NCBI GenBank assembly: GCA_024697705.1
Contig: JAILFF010000221.1
Coordinates: 1 to 20,782, forward strand
Direction: 5' to 3'
Length of the DNA: 20,782 bases
Origin: Ruminococcus sp.
GTDB lineage: Bacteria; Bacillota; Clostridia; Oscillospirales; Ruminococcaceae
A model generated the notes under the pieces. It was not told the origin of the DNA. It was given only the letters and a program-made list of their open reading frames with translations, and searched no databases. Within the stretch, counting starts at the first letter, position 1. Every line of letters begins with the position of its first letter. Both the position numbers and the translations under genes were made by a program. This document shows positions 14,370-20,782 of the stretch, in pieces.

Positions 14370-15623
14370 ATGAAACAAATATTTATTATGGTTGTTGCTT
14401 TTCTTCTGTTGTGCGGCTGTGCCGAAAGGGACAAACCCACGCTTTCACCAAACAGCCCCAAGCCGCCCGAGCTGTCCGATATTTCGTACATCCGTCAACA
14501 AGAGTACGAGATCAGGGACTGTAAATATAATCCGCTGAGATATGAAGAAATGCACGCCGTCTGGCTGACATACATAGAACTCTCGGAGCTTTTTGCTAAC
14601 GAAAGCAGTTCCGACGACCTTCGCCGCGATTCGGACAAGCTGTTCGGCAAGCTTTCGGAGCTTGGGATAAATACCGTTTTCCTGCACGTCCGCGCCTTTG
14701 GCGATGCCTTTTACGATTCCGAGCTTTTCGCGCCGACAAGATTTCTGACATTCGGCTGCGACCCGCTTGAAATAATGCTCGAAACGGCTCATGCGCATGA
14801 GATCGCCGTTCACGTATGGGTCAACCCTCTGCGATGCGAGACCGAAGAGAATATGTACCGCTCGGAGGGTACGCTCATCGGGGAATGGTACAATAATCGG
14901 GACAGTTATCCCGGCTATATCGTGATGCCCGAAAACGATATCCACTACTGGCTGAACCCCGCCGTCCCCAAGGTCAGACAGCTTGCAGCCGACGGCGTTA
15001 CGGAGCTTTGCGAGAACTACGACATCGACGGCGTTCACATCGACGATTACTTCTATCCGACTACCGACGAGAGCTTCGACGCAGTTCAATACGCCGCATA
15101 CGAAGGAGCGCTTTCACTTGCCGATTGGCGGCGGGAAAACTGCACTCTGCTTGTCAAGGCTCTTTATTCGGCGGTAAAAGAAGCCGATCCCGCGATTATT
15201 TTCAGCGTTTCTCCGCAGGGGAATATCGCCAATAACTACGACCTGCTTTATGCCGATGCCGAACGCTGGTGCAGCGAAGAGGGCTGCCTCGACATAATTA
15301 TCCCGCAGATATATTTCGGCTACGATAACGAAGTCTGTCCGTTTTCGGAAACGCTCGCCGAGTGGATAAGGCTCGCGCACGGAAAAACGCTCGTCTGCGG
15401 GATAGGTATGTACAAAGCGGCAGCCGGCGAAGAGCTTTCGGGCGGCGAATACAGCGGCGTTATCGCACGGCAGATAAACGAAGCGCTGTCATCGGAGGGC
15501 TGCGGCGGCTTTGCGGTATACAGCTGTTCGAGTCTGCTAAACGAGACCGACCCCGCTCTTATCGGAGAAAGGGCTGCCGCTGCTGCGGTAATAAAGAGGT
15601 CTTCCCGCGATCATAGAAGCTGA
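14370..15623 (+). CDS. GHL10 family lipoprotein, DigH/YngK-like glycosidase
   Basis: A 417-residue lipoprotein with a glycosyl-hydrolase-like 10 domain (PF02638, formerly DUF187). The signal sequence ends in the lipobox LCGC with acylated Cys17, followed by a Pro/Ser-rich linker (21-45). The barrel domain contains HAVWLTYIE (62-70), INTVFLHVRAFGDAFYDS (100-117), HVWVNPLR (148-155), DGVHIDDYFYPT (220-231) with the likely acidic catalytic pair D225-D226, FSVSPQGN (278-285) and IIPQIYFGY (310-318). The family includes E. coli DigH, which cleaves denuded peptidoglycan glycan strands, and B. subtilis YngK. A role in trimming cell-wall glycan at the outer membrane face is therefore the best guess, by homology only. 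ATG at 14370 is preceded by GGAGGGGG (14353-14360). It follows the lipase-like gene by 61 bases without a visible terminator. Confidence 0.9.
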   Translation: MKQIFIMVVAFLLLCGCAERDKPTLSPNSPKPPELSDISYIRQQEYEIRDCKYNPLRYEEMHAVWLTYIELSELFANESSSDDLRRDSDKLFGKLSELGINTVFLHVRAFGDAFYDSELFAPTRFLTFGCDPLEIMLETAHAHEIAVHVWVNPLRCETEENMYRSEGTLIGEWYNNRDSYPGYIVMPENDIHYWLNPAVPKVRQLAADGVTELCENYDIDGVHIDDYFYPTTDESFDAVQYAAYEGALSLADWRRENCTLLVKALYSAVKEADPAIIFSVSPQGNIANNYDLLYADAERWCSEEGCLDIIIPQIYFGYDNEVCPFSETLAEWIRLAHGKTLVCGIGMYKAAAGEELSGGEYSGVIARQINEALSSEGCGGFAVYSCSSLLNETDPALIGERAAAAAVIKRSSRDHRS

Positions 15624-15661
15624 CATTATTCGGAAAACACCACAGAATTCGGGTAAGGCAC

Positions 15662-15690
15662 TTGATTTTTATAGATAAATATGATATAAT
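15662..15690 (+). promoter_or_regulatory. sigma-A promoter of the large GGDEF/EAL gene
   Basis: TTGATT (15662-15667), a 17-bp spacer and TATAAT (15685-15690) extended by TG at 15682-15683. The transcript would start near 15697, giving a leader of about 45 bases. No terminator for the preceding lipoprotein gene is visible in 15624-15661. Confidence 0.85.
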
Positions 15691-15741
15691 TAGTAAGTGC
15701 AGAAATGCGCCAGTTTTCTTGTGCAGCCCGGAGGAATTGTT

Positions 15742-18700
15742 ATGAACGGAAACCAGGAGATATACAATAAGATCGCTGAGGCGTTATTGATAGATTATAC
15801 CAGCGTTTATTATGTGAACGCGGTGACAAACGAATATGTATGGTACTCCGCCGATAATGATTATCATTCGCTTTGCATCGAGCAGAGCGGCAGGGATTTT
15901 TTTGTCAATCTTGTGCGAGATGCGGAAAAGGTCATCTACAAGGAAGATCTGCATATCTTTACCCGCGATATTACCAAAGAAAAGCTCCTCGCGCAAATGG
16001 AACGCGGCGGAATGCAGAACATAGAATACCGCCTAATGATCGAAGGCAAGCCCGTTTATCATACCCTGCGGCTCATACGCGGTCCGCGTCAGGGCGACGA
16101 CTATTTTATTCTCGGCGTACTGAATATCGACGAGGAAGTCCGCCGCCGGCAAAATGAAGAAACGCTCGAAAAGGAACGCCATATCTACAATCAGATAACC
16201 GAGAGCCTTGCCGAGCATTACGACACGCTTTACTACGTCGATACCGAAACCAACGACTACTTTGAAGTTTCATCAAGCGACGTATACAAGAGCATGGAGA
16301 TAAAGCCCATCGGAAGCGACTTTTTCAGCGAAAGCGAAAAGAATCTGAAAAAATTCATTCACCCCGATGACAAGAAGCGGATCCTTCCCCTTTTCACAAA
16401 AAAGGGTATACTCAATAATCTGAAAAACACTCATACCTTTACGCTTACTTACCGTCTTGTGATTATGGGCAAGGTCATGAATGTTCGCTGTTCGCAGATA
16501 TGGGCAAGCGACAGAAGGCATATCATTATCTGCATAGAAAACATCAACGACGAGGTATCGGCTCAGCATGAGCTTATCGAAAGCAGACGCAAAAGCATTA
16601 CCTACGGACAGATCGCCGAAAGCCTTGCATCGCATTACGATGTGATATATTACATTGACTCGGTTAATGGCGACTATGTGGAATTTACTGCAAATTCTAT
16701 CTACGGAAGCCTTGAAGTCAAGGAAGAAGGCAACGACTTTTTCTCCGAAGCGCCGCGTAACATAGAACAGATCGTTTTCCCCGATGATAAGGACAGAATG
16801 CATACCGTCATCGACAAGGATTATCTGATATCCGCTTTGGAGGACAAAAAGCAGTTCGCGGCAGACTACCGCCTTGTTATCGACGGTAAAACCCGGTACA
16901 CAAGAATGACCGTCACATGGGCGGGCGACAAGGTACATCTGATAATAGGCGTCGAGAATATCGACGAAGAGATAAAACGCGAAAAGGAGCAGATCAAGGC
17001 TCTCAATCAGGCAAACGAGCTTGCCCGCCGCGACGAACTGACGGGCACCCGCAATAAGACCGCTTATCATGAGCTGGAACAAAGTATCCAGCATAATATC
17101 GAAAGCGGCATAGAGGTATCCGATTTTGCGATAATCGTCTGCGACATCAACGGACTCAAAGAGGTAAACGATACAAAAGGGCACAAGGCAGGAGACGAAT
17201 ATATCCGTTCGGCAAGCAGGCTTATCTGCCGTGTATTCTCGCACAGCCCCGTATTCAGGATAGGCGGCGATGAATTTGCGGTGTATATCAGCGGAGACGC
17301 TTTCTCGAACAGAGAAGTTCTGCTTGACGAGCTGCACACACACGTTCTCGAAAACATCAAAAAGCACGAAGGAGCAATTATCGCCGCAGGCATGGCTTCT
17401 TTCGATCCCGACGCCGACATAAAGATCGGCGATGTTTTCAACCGCGCCGATACCAGAATGTACGAAAACAAAAAGCGCCTGAAAGAGCTCGCTCAGTCAA
17501 AGAAGAACAACGGCGAGTTGGACGATCTGCTGATTCCGATCACCGACGACCGTCTTAAAATGCTTGACAATTTGTTTGAAGCGTTTAACAATATAGCGGG
17601 CGGCGCATATATCTTCGTCTGCGACATGAAGTACGATTATTCGCGCTGGTCGAAATCGGCGGTAGTTTATTTTGATATGCCCGGGGAATATATGTATAAC
17701 GCGGGCGTTCAGTGGGGTGAGCATATTCACCCCGACGACAGAGATACGTACTTAAAAAACAACGAGCTTCTTTTCATGGGTTCCTTAAAGAATCACGATA
17801 TGCAGTACCGCGTAAGAAAAAGCAACGGCGATTACGACGTCTGCACCTGCCGCGGAGTAGTCATGCGCGACAAGGATAATCTGCCCGATTTCTTCTGCGG
17901 CACGATACGGAATCACAGTATTCTGGGCGAGCTTGATACGCTCACGGGACTGCGCAACCAGTACGGCTTTTTCGAGGATATCCAGACGGCGCTTATCGCG
18001 AAGAAGACGGTCCACATCATTCTTATCGGCATCAGCAGATTCTCCGAGATAAACGAGATCTACGGATACAGCTTCGGAAATCAAATACTTCAGCGCTTCG
18101 GAAGATTCCTGTTTCAGAAGATAGGCAACGACGGCGCGGCTTACCGGCTTGACGGAACGAAATTTGCCATAATTTCACCCACCCGCACACTCGATGAATC
18201 CAAACGGCGTTACAGCAGGCTCCGCGCACTTTGGAGATCGGGCACGCCTATCGAAAACAGGTCAGTCATTCTTGACCTGAACGCGGGTTTCCTGACGGTA
18301 GACAACTTCAATGTCGATCACCGTACAGTCTACGCCTGCCTGAATTACGCATACAGCGAATCCAAGCTGAAACGACACGGCGACCTTGTGGAGTTCCGCA
18401 ACGATATCGGCGATGACAACAAGCACCGCCTTGAAAAACTCCATGCTATCAGAGCCTCGATCATGCAGGAATACAAAGGCTTTTATCTGCTTTATCAGCC
18501 CGTTGTAGATTCGCATACCGAAAAGCTTATCGGCGCCGAAGCGCTGCTGCGCTGGAGAAGCGACGAATACGGCATGGTTCCTCCCGACCACTTTATCCCG
18601 CTGCTCGAAAAGGATCCTCTTTTCCCCGAGCTCGGAGAATGGATCATAAAAAAGGCTCTTTCGGACGCGAAAAAGATAATCGAAGCGCACCCCGATTTCA

Positions 18701-19197
18701 TGATAAACGTAAATCTTTCGTACACTCAGCTCGAAAAGCCCGATTTTGTCGATATGGTGCTTCGCCAGCTTGAACAAAGCGGATATGCCCCCGAACATCT
18801 GTGCTTCGAGATAACCGAGAGATGCCGTCTGCTCGACATGGATTTGCTTAAAAACATCACGGTAAATCTGCGCGGGCGCGGAGTAAAGATAGCGCTCGAC
18901 GATTTCGGCACAGGTTTTTCGTCGATAGGTATAGTTAAAAATCTGCCGTTCGACTTCATCAAGATCGACCGAAGCTTTGTCCGCAGCATCGAGGAGGACA
19001 ATAAAGAACGCGAGCTTATCAAGTCCATTGCGGTGGTAGCCTCCACCTTCGGCGCGGAGGTCTGCATCGAGGGCATCGAGACCGAAGGCATGAGGGATAT
19101 CCTGCAAAGCTACAACGTACACAGCTTTCAGGGGTATTACTACGCCAAGCCGCTGCCTTTTGAAGAATTCATCAAGTGGAACGAGGACAGAAATTAA
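15742..19197 (+). CDS. c-di-GMP enzyme: PAS-like x3, GGDEF, PAS, degenerate GGDEF, EAL
   Basis: A 1151-residue soluble signalling protein. Three copies of a PAS-like module (about 5-131, 147-271, 287-410) begin with the pattern IAESLAxxYDxIYYxD and end with IIGVxNIDEE. A short helix leads into GGDEF domain 1 (about 428-585) with an intact RIGGDEF (G508-F512) but no RxxD inhibitory site at the expected place. A PAS/PAC domain follows (about 605-725, HIHPDD at 661-666). GGDEF domain 2 (about 730-885) has DGTKF (804-808) in place of GGDEF and is presumably inactive. The EAL domain (about 900-1145) keeps E933, N991, E1023, D1053-D1054, K1074, E1110, E1113 and Q1130, so it should be a working phosphodiesterase. 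The protein is therefore potentially bifunctional. The start at 15742 has GGAGGA (15730-15735) 6 nt upstream; an in-frame ATG at 15697 coincides with the expected transcription start and is rejected. Confidence 0.94.
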   Translation: MNGNQEIYNKIAEALLIDYTSVYYVNAVTNEYVWYSADNDYHSLCIEQSGRDFFVNLVRDAEKVIYKEDLHIFTRDITKEKLLAQMERGGMQNIEYRLMIEGKPVYHTLRLIRGPRQGDDYFILGVLNIDEEVRRRQNEETLEKERHIYNQITESLAEHYDTLYYVDTETNDYFEVSSSDVYKSMEIKPIGSDFFSESEKNLKKFIHPDDKKRILPLFTKKGILNNLKNTHTFTLTYRLVIMGKVMNVRCSQIWASDRRHIIICIENINDEVSAQHELIESRRKSITYGQIAESLASHYDVIYYIDSVNGDYVEFTANSIYGSLEVKEEGNDFFSEAPRNIEQIVFPDDKDRMHTVIDKDYLISALEDKKQFAADYRLVIDGKTRYTRMTVTWAGDKVHLIIGVENIDEEIKREKEQIKALNQANELARRDELTGTRNKTAYHELEQSIQHNIESGIEVSDFAIIVCDINGLKEVNDTKGHKAGDEYIRSASRLICRVFSHSPVFRIGGDEFAVYISGDAFSNREVLLDELHTHVLENIKKHEGAIIAAGMASFDPDADIKIGDVFNRADTRMYENKKRLKELAQSKKNNGELDDLLIPITDDRLKMLDNLFEAFNNIAGGAYIFVCDMKYDYSRWSKSAVVYFDMPGEYMYNAGVQWGEHIHPDDRDTYLKNNELLFMGSLKNHDMQYRVRKSNGDYDVCTCRGVVMRDKDNLPDFFCGTIRNHSILGELDTLTGLRNQYGFFEDIQTALIAKKTVHIILIGISRFSEINEIYGYSFGNQILQRFGRFLFQKIGNDGAAYRLDGTKFAIISPTRTLDESKRRYSRLRALWRSGTPIENRSVILDLNAGFLTVDNFNVDHRTVYACLNYAYSESKLKRHGDLVEFRNDIGDDNKHRLEKLHAIRASIMQEYKGFYLLYQPVVDSHTEKLIGAEALLRWRSDEYGMVPPDHFIPLLEKDPLFPELGEWIIKKALSDAKKIIEAHPDFMINVNLSYTQLEKPDFVDMVLRQLEQSGYAPEHLCFEITERCRLLDMDLLKNITVNLRGRGVKIALDDFGTGFSSIGIVKNLPFDFIKIDRSFVRSIEEDNKERELIKSIAVVASTFGAEVCIEGIETEGMRDILQSYNVHSFQGYYYAKPLPFEEFIKWNEDRN

Positions 19198-19370
19198 GGA
19201 TACACCGCGCAAAGACCGCCTGACGGCTTTGCGCACAATCTGCTTGCATATTTTCCGTCATATTGCCCAAATTCTCCTTGACTTGCGCCAGCAAGCCTGC
19301 GTCGAATTTAGACAATCTGACGAAAAATCTGACTGCGCATCTTGCACGCAATCTTTGTGCGGTGTATCCT
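19197..19370. repeat. long imperfect palindrome with terminal inverted repeats (MITE-like or structured RNA)
   Basis: The ends AGGATACACCGCGCAAAGA (19197-19215) and TCTTTGTGCGGTGTATCCT (19352-19370) are inverted repeats matching at 18 of 19 bases. Inside, 19250-19274 and 19304-19328 are inverted repeats matching at 21 of 25. The centre is a CTTGC-GCCA-GCAAG hairpin (19282-19295), so almost the whole 174 bp can fold as one branched hairpin. A local stem GCGCAAAG/CTTTGCGC (19207-19234) offers a side arm. Three of the four inner mismatches would be G-U pairs in RNA made from the minus strand. The left end abuts the stop codon of the GGDEF/EAL gene. No transposase and no convincing target duplication are visible. 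It could be a miniature inverted-repeat element, a REP-like sequence or an RNA gene. Confidence 0.7.
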
Positions 19371-19399
19371 ATATATTTATCAGTGTGACGTTTGACAAT

Positions 19400-19428
19400 A
19401 TTATAACACGCTTTGTGTTCTTTTTCAA
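19400..19428 (-). promoter_or_regulatory. strong leftward promoter facing the palindromic element
   Basis: On the minus strand TTGAAA (19428-19423), a 17-bp spacer, and TATAAT (19405-19400) extended by TG at 19408-19407. Transcription would begin near 19393 and enter the palindrome about 23 bases later. No protein-coding gene with a good start lies downstream on that strand before the antisense of the GGDEF/EAL gene. Confidence 0.7.
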
Positions 19429-19469
19429 ATACCAAATAGTCGTAATTGTCCCATAAATATAAAAAGCCG

Positions 19470-19500
19470 AAAAAAATCCCCCGATATGATCATCGGGGGA
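19470..19500 (-). terminator. intrinsic terminator of the ferredoxin gene
   Basis: On the minus strand TCCCCCGAT (19500-19492) pairs perfectly with ATCGGGGGA (19485-19477) around a 6-nt loop, followed by seven T (19476-19470). It starts 28 bases after the ferredoxin stop codon. Confidence 0.92.
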
Positions 19501-19527
19501 ACTGTCTTCGCTTTTGCCCTTACCGAA

Positions 19528-19698
19528 TTATTCGGCGTTGGGAGCGCCAACGGGACAGACACCGTTGCAGGCACCGCACTCAACGCAGGTGTTGGGGTCG
19601 ATAACGTACTTGCCGTCGCCCTCGGAAATAGCGTTTACGGGGCACTGATCGGCACAAGCGCCGCAGCTGATGCAATCGTCATTGATCTTATAAGCCAT
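19528..19698 (-). CDS. 2[4Fe-4S] ferredoxin
   Basis: A 56-residue protein starting MAYKINDDC, clearly a clostridial-type ferredoxin. Two cluster motifs are complete: C9-I-S-C12-G-A-C15 with C19-P, and C38-V-E-C41-G-A-C44 with C48-P. Each set of three cysteines joins the distant fourth cysteine of the other to hold two [4Fe-4S] clusters. It is a low-potential cytoplasmic electron carrier serving enzymes such as pyruvate:ferredoxin oxidoreductase and hydrogenase; the partner genes are not in the window. The start ATG at 19698 is preceded by GGAGG with an 8-nt spacer. It has its own promoter, a leader hairpin and a strong terminator, so it is monocistronic and probably highly expressed. The length is typical for the family. 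Confidence 0.97.
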   Translation of the reverse strand: MAYKINDDCISCGACADQCPVNAISEGDGKYVIDPNTCVECGACNGVCPVGAPNAE

Positions 19699-19733
19699 GA
19701 TATATACCTCCTTATGAAACTTATGAAAAGCCG

Positions 19734-19752
19734 GGGAGACCCTTCGTCTCCC
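19734..19752 (-). promoter_or_regulatory. leader hairpin of the ferredoxin mRNA
   Basis: GGGAGAC and GTCTCCC form a perfect 7-bp stem with a 5-nt loop, beginning a few bases after the expected transcription start and 36 bases upstream of the start codon. It lacks a T-tract, so it is not a terminator. It could stabilise the 5' end of an abundant mRNA. TTCATAA is repeated around it (near 19713, 19722 and 19755). Confidence 0.5.
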
Positions 19753-19761
19753 TTTATGAAA

Positions 19762-19790
19762 AGTATATCATATCCCTGTGAGATTTTCAA
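19762..19790 (-). promoter_or_regulatory. sigma-A promoter of the ferredoxin gene
   Basis: On the minus strand TTGAAA (19790-19785), a 17-bp spacer, and TATACT (19767-19762) extended by TG at 19770-19769. It lies 64 bases upstream of the start codon. Further upstream (19800-19845) the sequence is almost pure A/T and could act as an UP element or contain a second promoter (TTGCGA-17-TATAAA). Confidence 0.8.
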
Positions 19791-19847
19791 GCGCATTGTA
19801 TAAATGTTACTATAAATTTATATTATATTAATATTATATTCGCAAAT

Positions 19848-19865
19848 AGTTATCATATGATAACT
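19848..19865. promoter_or_regulatory. 18-bp perfect palindrome, operator candidate
   Basis: AGTTATCATATGATAACT is its own reverse complement with no spacer. It lies between the terminator of the phosphoribosyltransferase-like gene and the A/T-rich region upstream of the ferredoxin promoter, 58 bases from the -35 box. A dimeric regulator site is the natural reading, but I cannot assign it to a known regulator. Confidence 0.5.
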
Positions 19866-19898
19866 CGGCTGAATTGTCTTTTGTGCGTCCTTACGCAG

Positions 19899-19930
19899 AA
19901 AACCCGCGCTCTCCGTCGGGAGAACACGGG
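19899..19930 (-). terminator. intrinsic terminator of the phosphoribosyltransferase-like gene
   Basis: On the minus strand CCCGTGTTCTCC pairs with GGAGAGCGCGGG (12 bp including two G-T wobbles) around a CGAC loop, followed by TTTT. It starts 11 bases after the stop codon. A second small hairpin TGCGT/ACGCA (19884-19897) follows directly. Confidence 0.85.
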
Positions 19931-19940
19931 CTGAATAATA

Positions 19941-20570
19941 TCAGATCTTAGAATAGCCGAAGCTGTTGATAAGCGCGTCAACCTTCTTGCCGTCCTTGCA
20001 CATCGGGCAGTCGGCGGGAGCGAAAGTTTCGTAATGAGGAAGCTCGCTTTCGGTGAAAACGCTCTTTACCTTGATACCGTCGATCTCGCGGATAGCAGAG
20101 AATATCGCGGCAACGCCTGTCAGCTGACCGCTGTAATATTGCAGGCAGTCCACGGCACGGTTGATGGTCTTACCGGTAGAAGCCGACGAGATCAGCAGAA
20201 GCACCTGCTTGCCCCATATCTTGCTCTGGGTGTTATCGCGGAAGATGAGCTGATTTACCGAATTGAGCTCGGGCGTAACAACGTCGATATCGGCGTCGCG
20301 GTTGATGCCTGTCTGCGAGAGATATTCGGCAAGGAAAGCGCCGATTATCTGCGTACCCTCAAGGCAAACTATCGTGTCGATATGTGTGTCGGAGAAGTCC
20401 GCACCGAGTTCCTTGGCAGTTTCGCGGGCGATCTTGGTGCTGGTCTTTACGCTCGTCATGTCAACATAAAAATTAACGTGCGAGTGGTTGGTAGCAAAAT
20501 GACCGGGGATAATACCTATCGTGATACGGCTGTTTTTTTCCGAAGTGATATGCTGCAAACGGTTTTCCAA
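19941..20570 (-). CDS. orotate phosphoribosyltransferase-like protein with altered PRPP loop
   Basis: A 209-residue protein with a type I phosphoribosyltransferase fold. FYVDMTSVKTS (34-44) and DTIVCLEGTQIIGAFLAEYL (65-84) match the region before the PRPP site, and VLLLISSASTG (123-133) occupies the PRPP loop position. In active enzymes that loop normally reads like V-D-D-V-x-T-T-G with two acidic residues; here both are serine, so normal PRPP chemistry is uncertain. A C-terminal CPMC (188-191) followed by KDGKK may bind metal. Related clostridial proteins are commonly annotated as PyrE-like, but I would not call this pyrE. Translation most likely starts at the TTG at 20570, because GGAGG (20583-20579) is 8 nt upstream; an ATG at 20603 lacks such a site. 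It has its own promoter and terminator. Roles in nucleotide salvage or in RNA/nucleotide sensing are possible. Confidence 0.8.
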   Translation of the reverse strand: MENRLQHITSEKNSRITIGIIPGHFATNHSHVNFYVDMTSVKTSTKIARETAKELGADFSDTHIDTIVCLEGTQIIGAFLAEYLSQTGINRDADIDVVTPELNSVNQLIFRDNTQSKIWGKQVLLLISSASTGKTINRAVDCLQYYSGQLTGVAAIFSAIREIDGIKVKSVFTESELPHYETFAPADCPMCKDGKKVDALINSFGYSKI

Positions 20571-20632
20571 AATAATTACCTCCAATACGCCGCGGGGCGG
20601 CAAAAATCAAGAAAAAGTTTTCTTCGTTTATT

Positions 20633-20661
20633 ATTATATCACAATTTTTTAAAAAACGCAA
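20633..20661 (-). promoter_or_regulatory. sigma-A promoter of the phosphoribosyltransferase-like gene
   Basis: On the minus strand TTGCGT (20661-20656), a 17-bp spacer, and TATAAT (20638-20633) extended by TG at 20641-20640. It gives a leader of about 55 bases before the TTG start at 20570. Confidence 0.75.
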
Positions 20662-20736
20662 GACCCGATAAGAATTTTTATCGAAAGAGTATTTAAGGCA
20701 AATTACCTCGGCAGCAGCCAGAACCAAAAGTCTTAG

Positions 20737-20779
20737 GAAGGGGGTGGCACGAGCAAGCTCGTGCAGGGGATAACCCTTC
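20737..20779. other. hairpin at the window edge
   Basis: GCACGAG (20747-20753) pairs with CTCGTGC (20758-20764) around CAAG, and GAAGGG (20737-20742) can pair with CCCTTC (20774-20779) outside it. No T-tract follows within the window. Two minus-strand frames run open from the edge, one ending at a TAA near 20696, but neither resembles a known protein, so I do not call a partial gene. It may be the end of a repeat or of a structured RNA outside the window. Confidence 0.35.
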
Positions 20780-20782
20780 TTC

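Noticed and set aside
16273..17367. Minus-strand frame of about 364 codons inside the large GGDEF/EAL gene, and a similar one at 18262-19236
   Set aside because: Both are antisense to well-conserved PAS, GGDEF and EAL domains and have no start signals; they are shadows.
19172..19435. Minus-strand frame of 87 codons spanning the palindromic element
   Set aside because: Its start lies upstream of the -35 box of the mapped-looking promoter, it has no ribosome binding site, and it is composed mainly of inverted-repeat sequence. A shorter internal frame is kept only as a remark in the finding.
19486..19803. Plus-strand frame of about 105 codons over the ferredoxin locus
   Set aside because: It is antisense to the unmistakable ferredoxin and runs through its terminator, leader hairpin and promoter.
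20473..20727. Minus-strand frame of 84 codons overlapping the start of the phosphoribosyltransferase-like gene
   Set aside because: It crosses the promoter and ribosome binding site of that gene and reads its coding region out of frame.
20662..20782. Possible RNA gene (RNase P, SRP, 6S, tmRNA or riboswitch) at the right edge
   Set aside because: I compared the remembered conserved cores of these RNAs and none fits; only a hairpin can be supported.

Overview
The window looks like chromosomal DNA of a Gram-positive anaerobe of the Clostridia, most likely a Ruminococcus-like member of the Oscillospiraceae. This is inferred from a secreted protein ending in a type I-like dockerin (the cohesin-binding module of cellulosomes and related gut fibre-degrading systems), a clostridial 2[4Fe-4S] ferredoxin, GGAGG-type ribosome binding sites, sigma-A promoters of the TTGAnn-17-TGnTATAAT type, and large PAS/GGDEF/EAL proteins. 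No rRNA, tRNA, CRISPR array or transposase gene was seen.

Layout. 1-2356 (+): a dockerin-bearing secreted protein with its own promoter and terminator, then a small flavodoxin. 2357-6377 (-): a tight four-gene operon read leftwards, in the order GNAT acetyltransferase, P-loop kinase-like protein, YgiQ-type radical SAM protein, and a membrane-anchored ComEC-like metallo-beta-lactamase-fold protein whose metal ligands are largely replaced. 6522-9497 (-): a 991-residue c-di-GMP enzyme with a degenerate GGDEF, an intact EAL and PAS-like repeats at the C-terminus. 9498-9711 is a divergent promoter region. 9712-15623 (+): a metallophosphoesterase, then an envelope-flavoured run: AI-2E-family membrane protein, priming glycosylphosphotransferase, lipase-like hydrolase and a GHL10 (DigH/YngK-like) lipoprotein. 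15742-19197 (+): a second c-di-GMP enzyme of 1151 residues (three PAS-like repeats, intact GGDEF, PAS, degenerate GGDEF, intact EAL). 19197-19370: a gene-free, nearly full-length imperfect palindrome with 19-bp terminal inverted repeats, facing a strong leftward promoter. 19528-20570 (-): ferredoxin, then (upstream on that strand) a phosphoribosyltransferase-like protein, each with its own promoter and terminator. 20662-20782 holds a hairpin at the window edge and no assignable gene.

How the parts work together. Both large regulators carry the same PAS-like sensory module (five copies in total), so they probably sense related signals and set c-di-GMP levels in opposing or tuned ways. Their surroundings (glycan priming enzyme, peptidoglycan glycosidase-like lipoprotein, dockerin protein) are the kind of surface functions c-di-GMP often controls, but no direct regulatory link is visible. 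The most unusual candidates are the palindromic element and its promoter, which may be a mobile miniature element or a structured RNA gene, and the ComEC-like protein with systematic replacement of its metal ligands.
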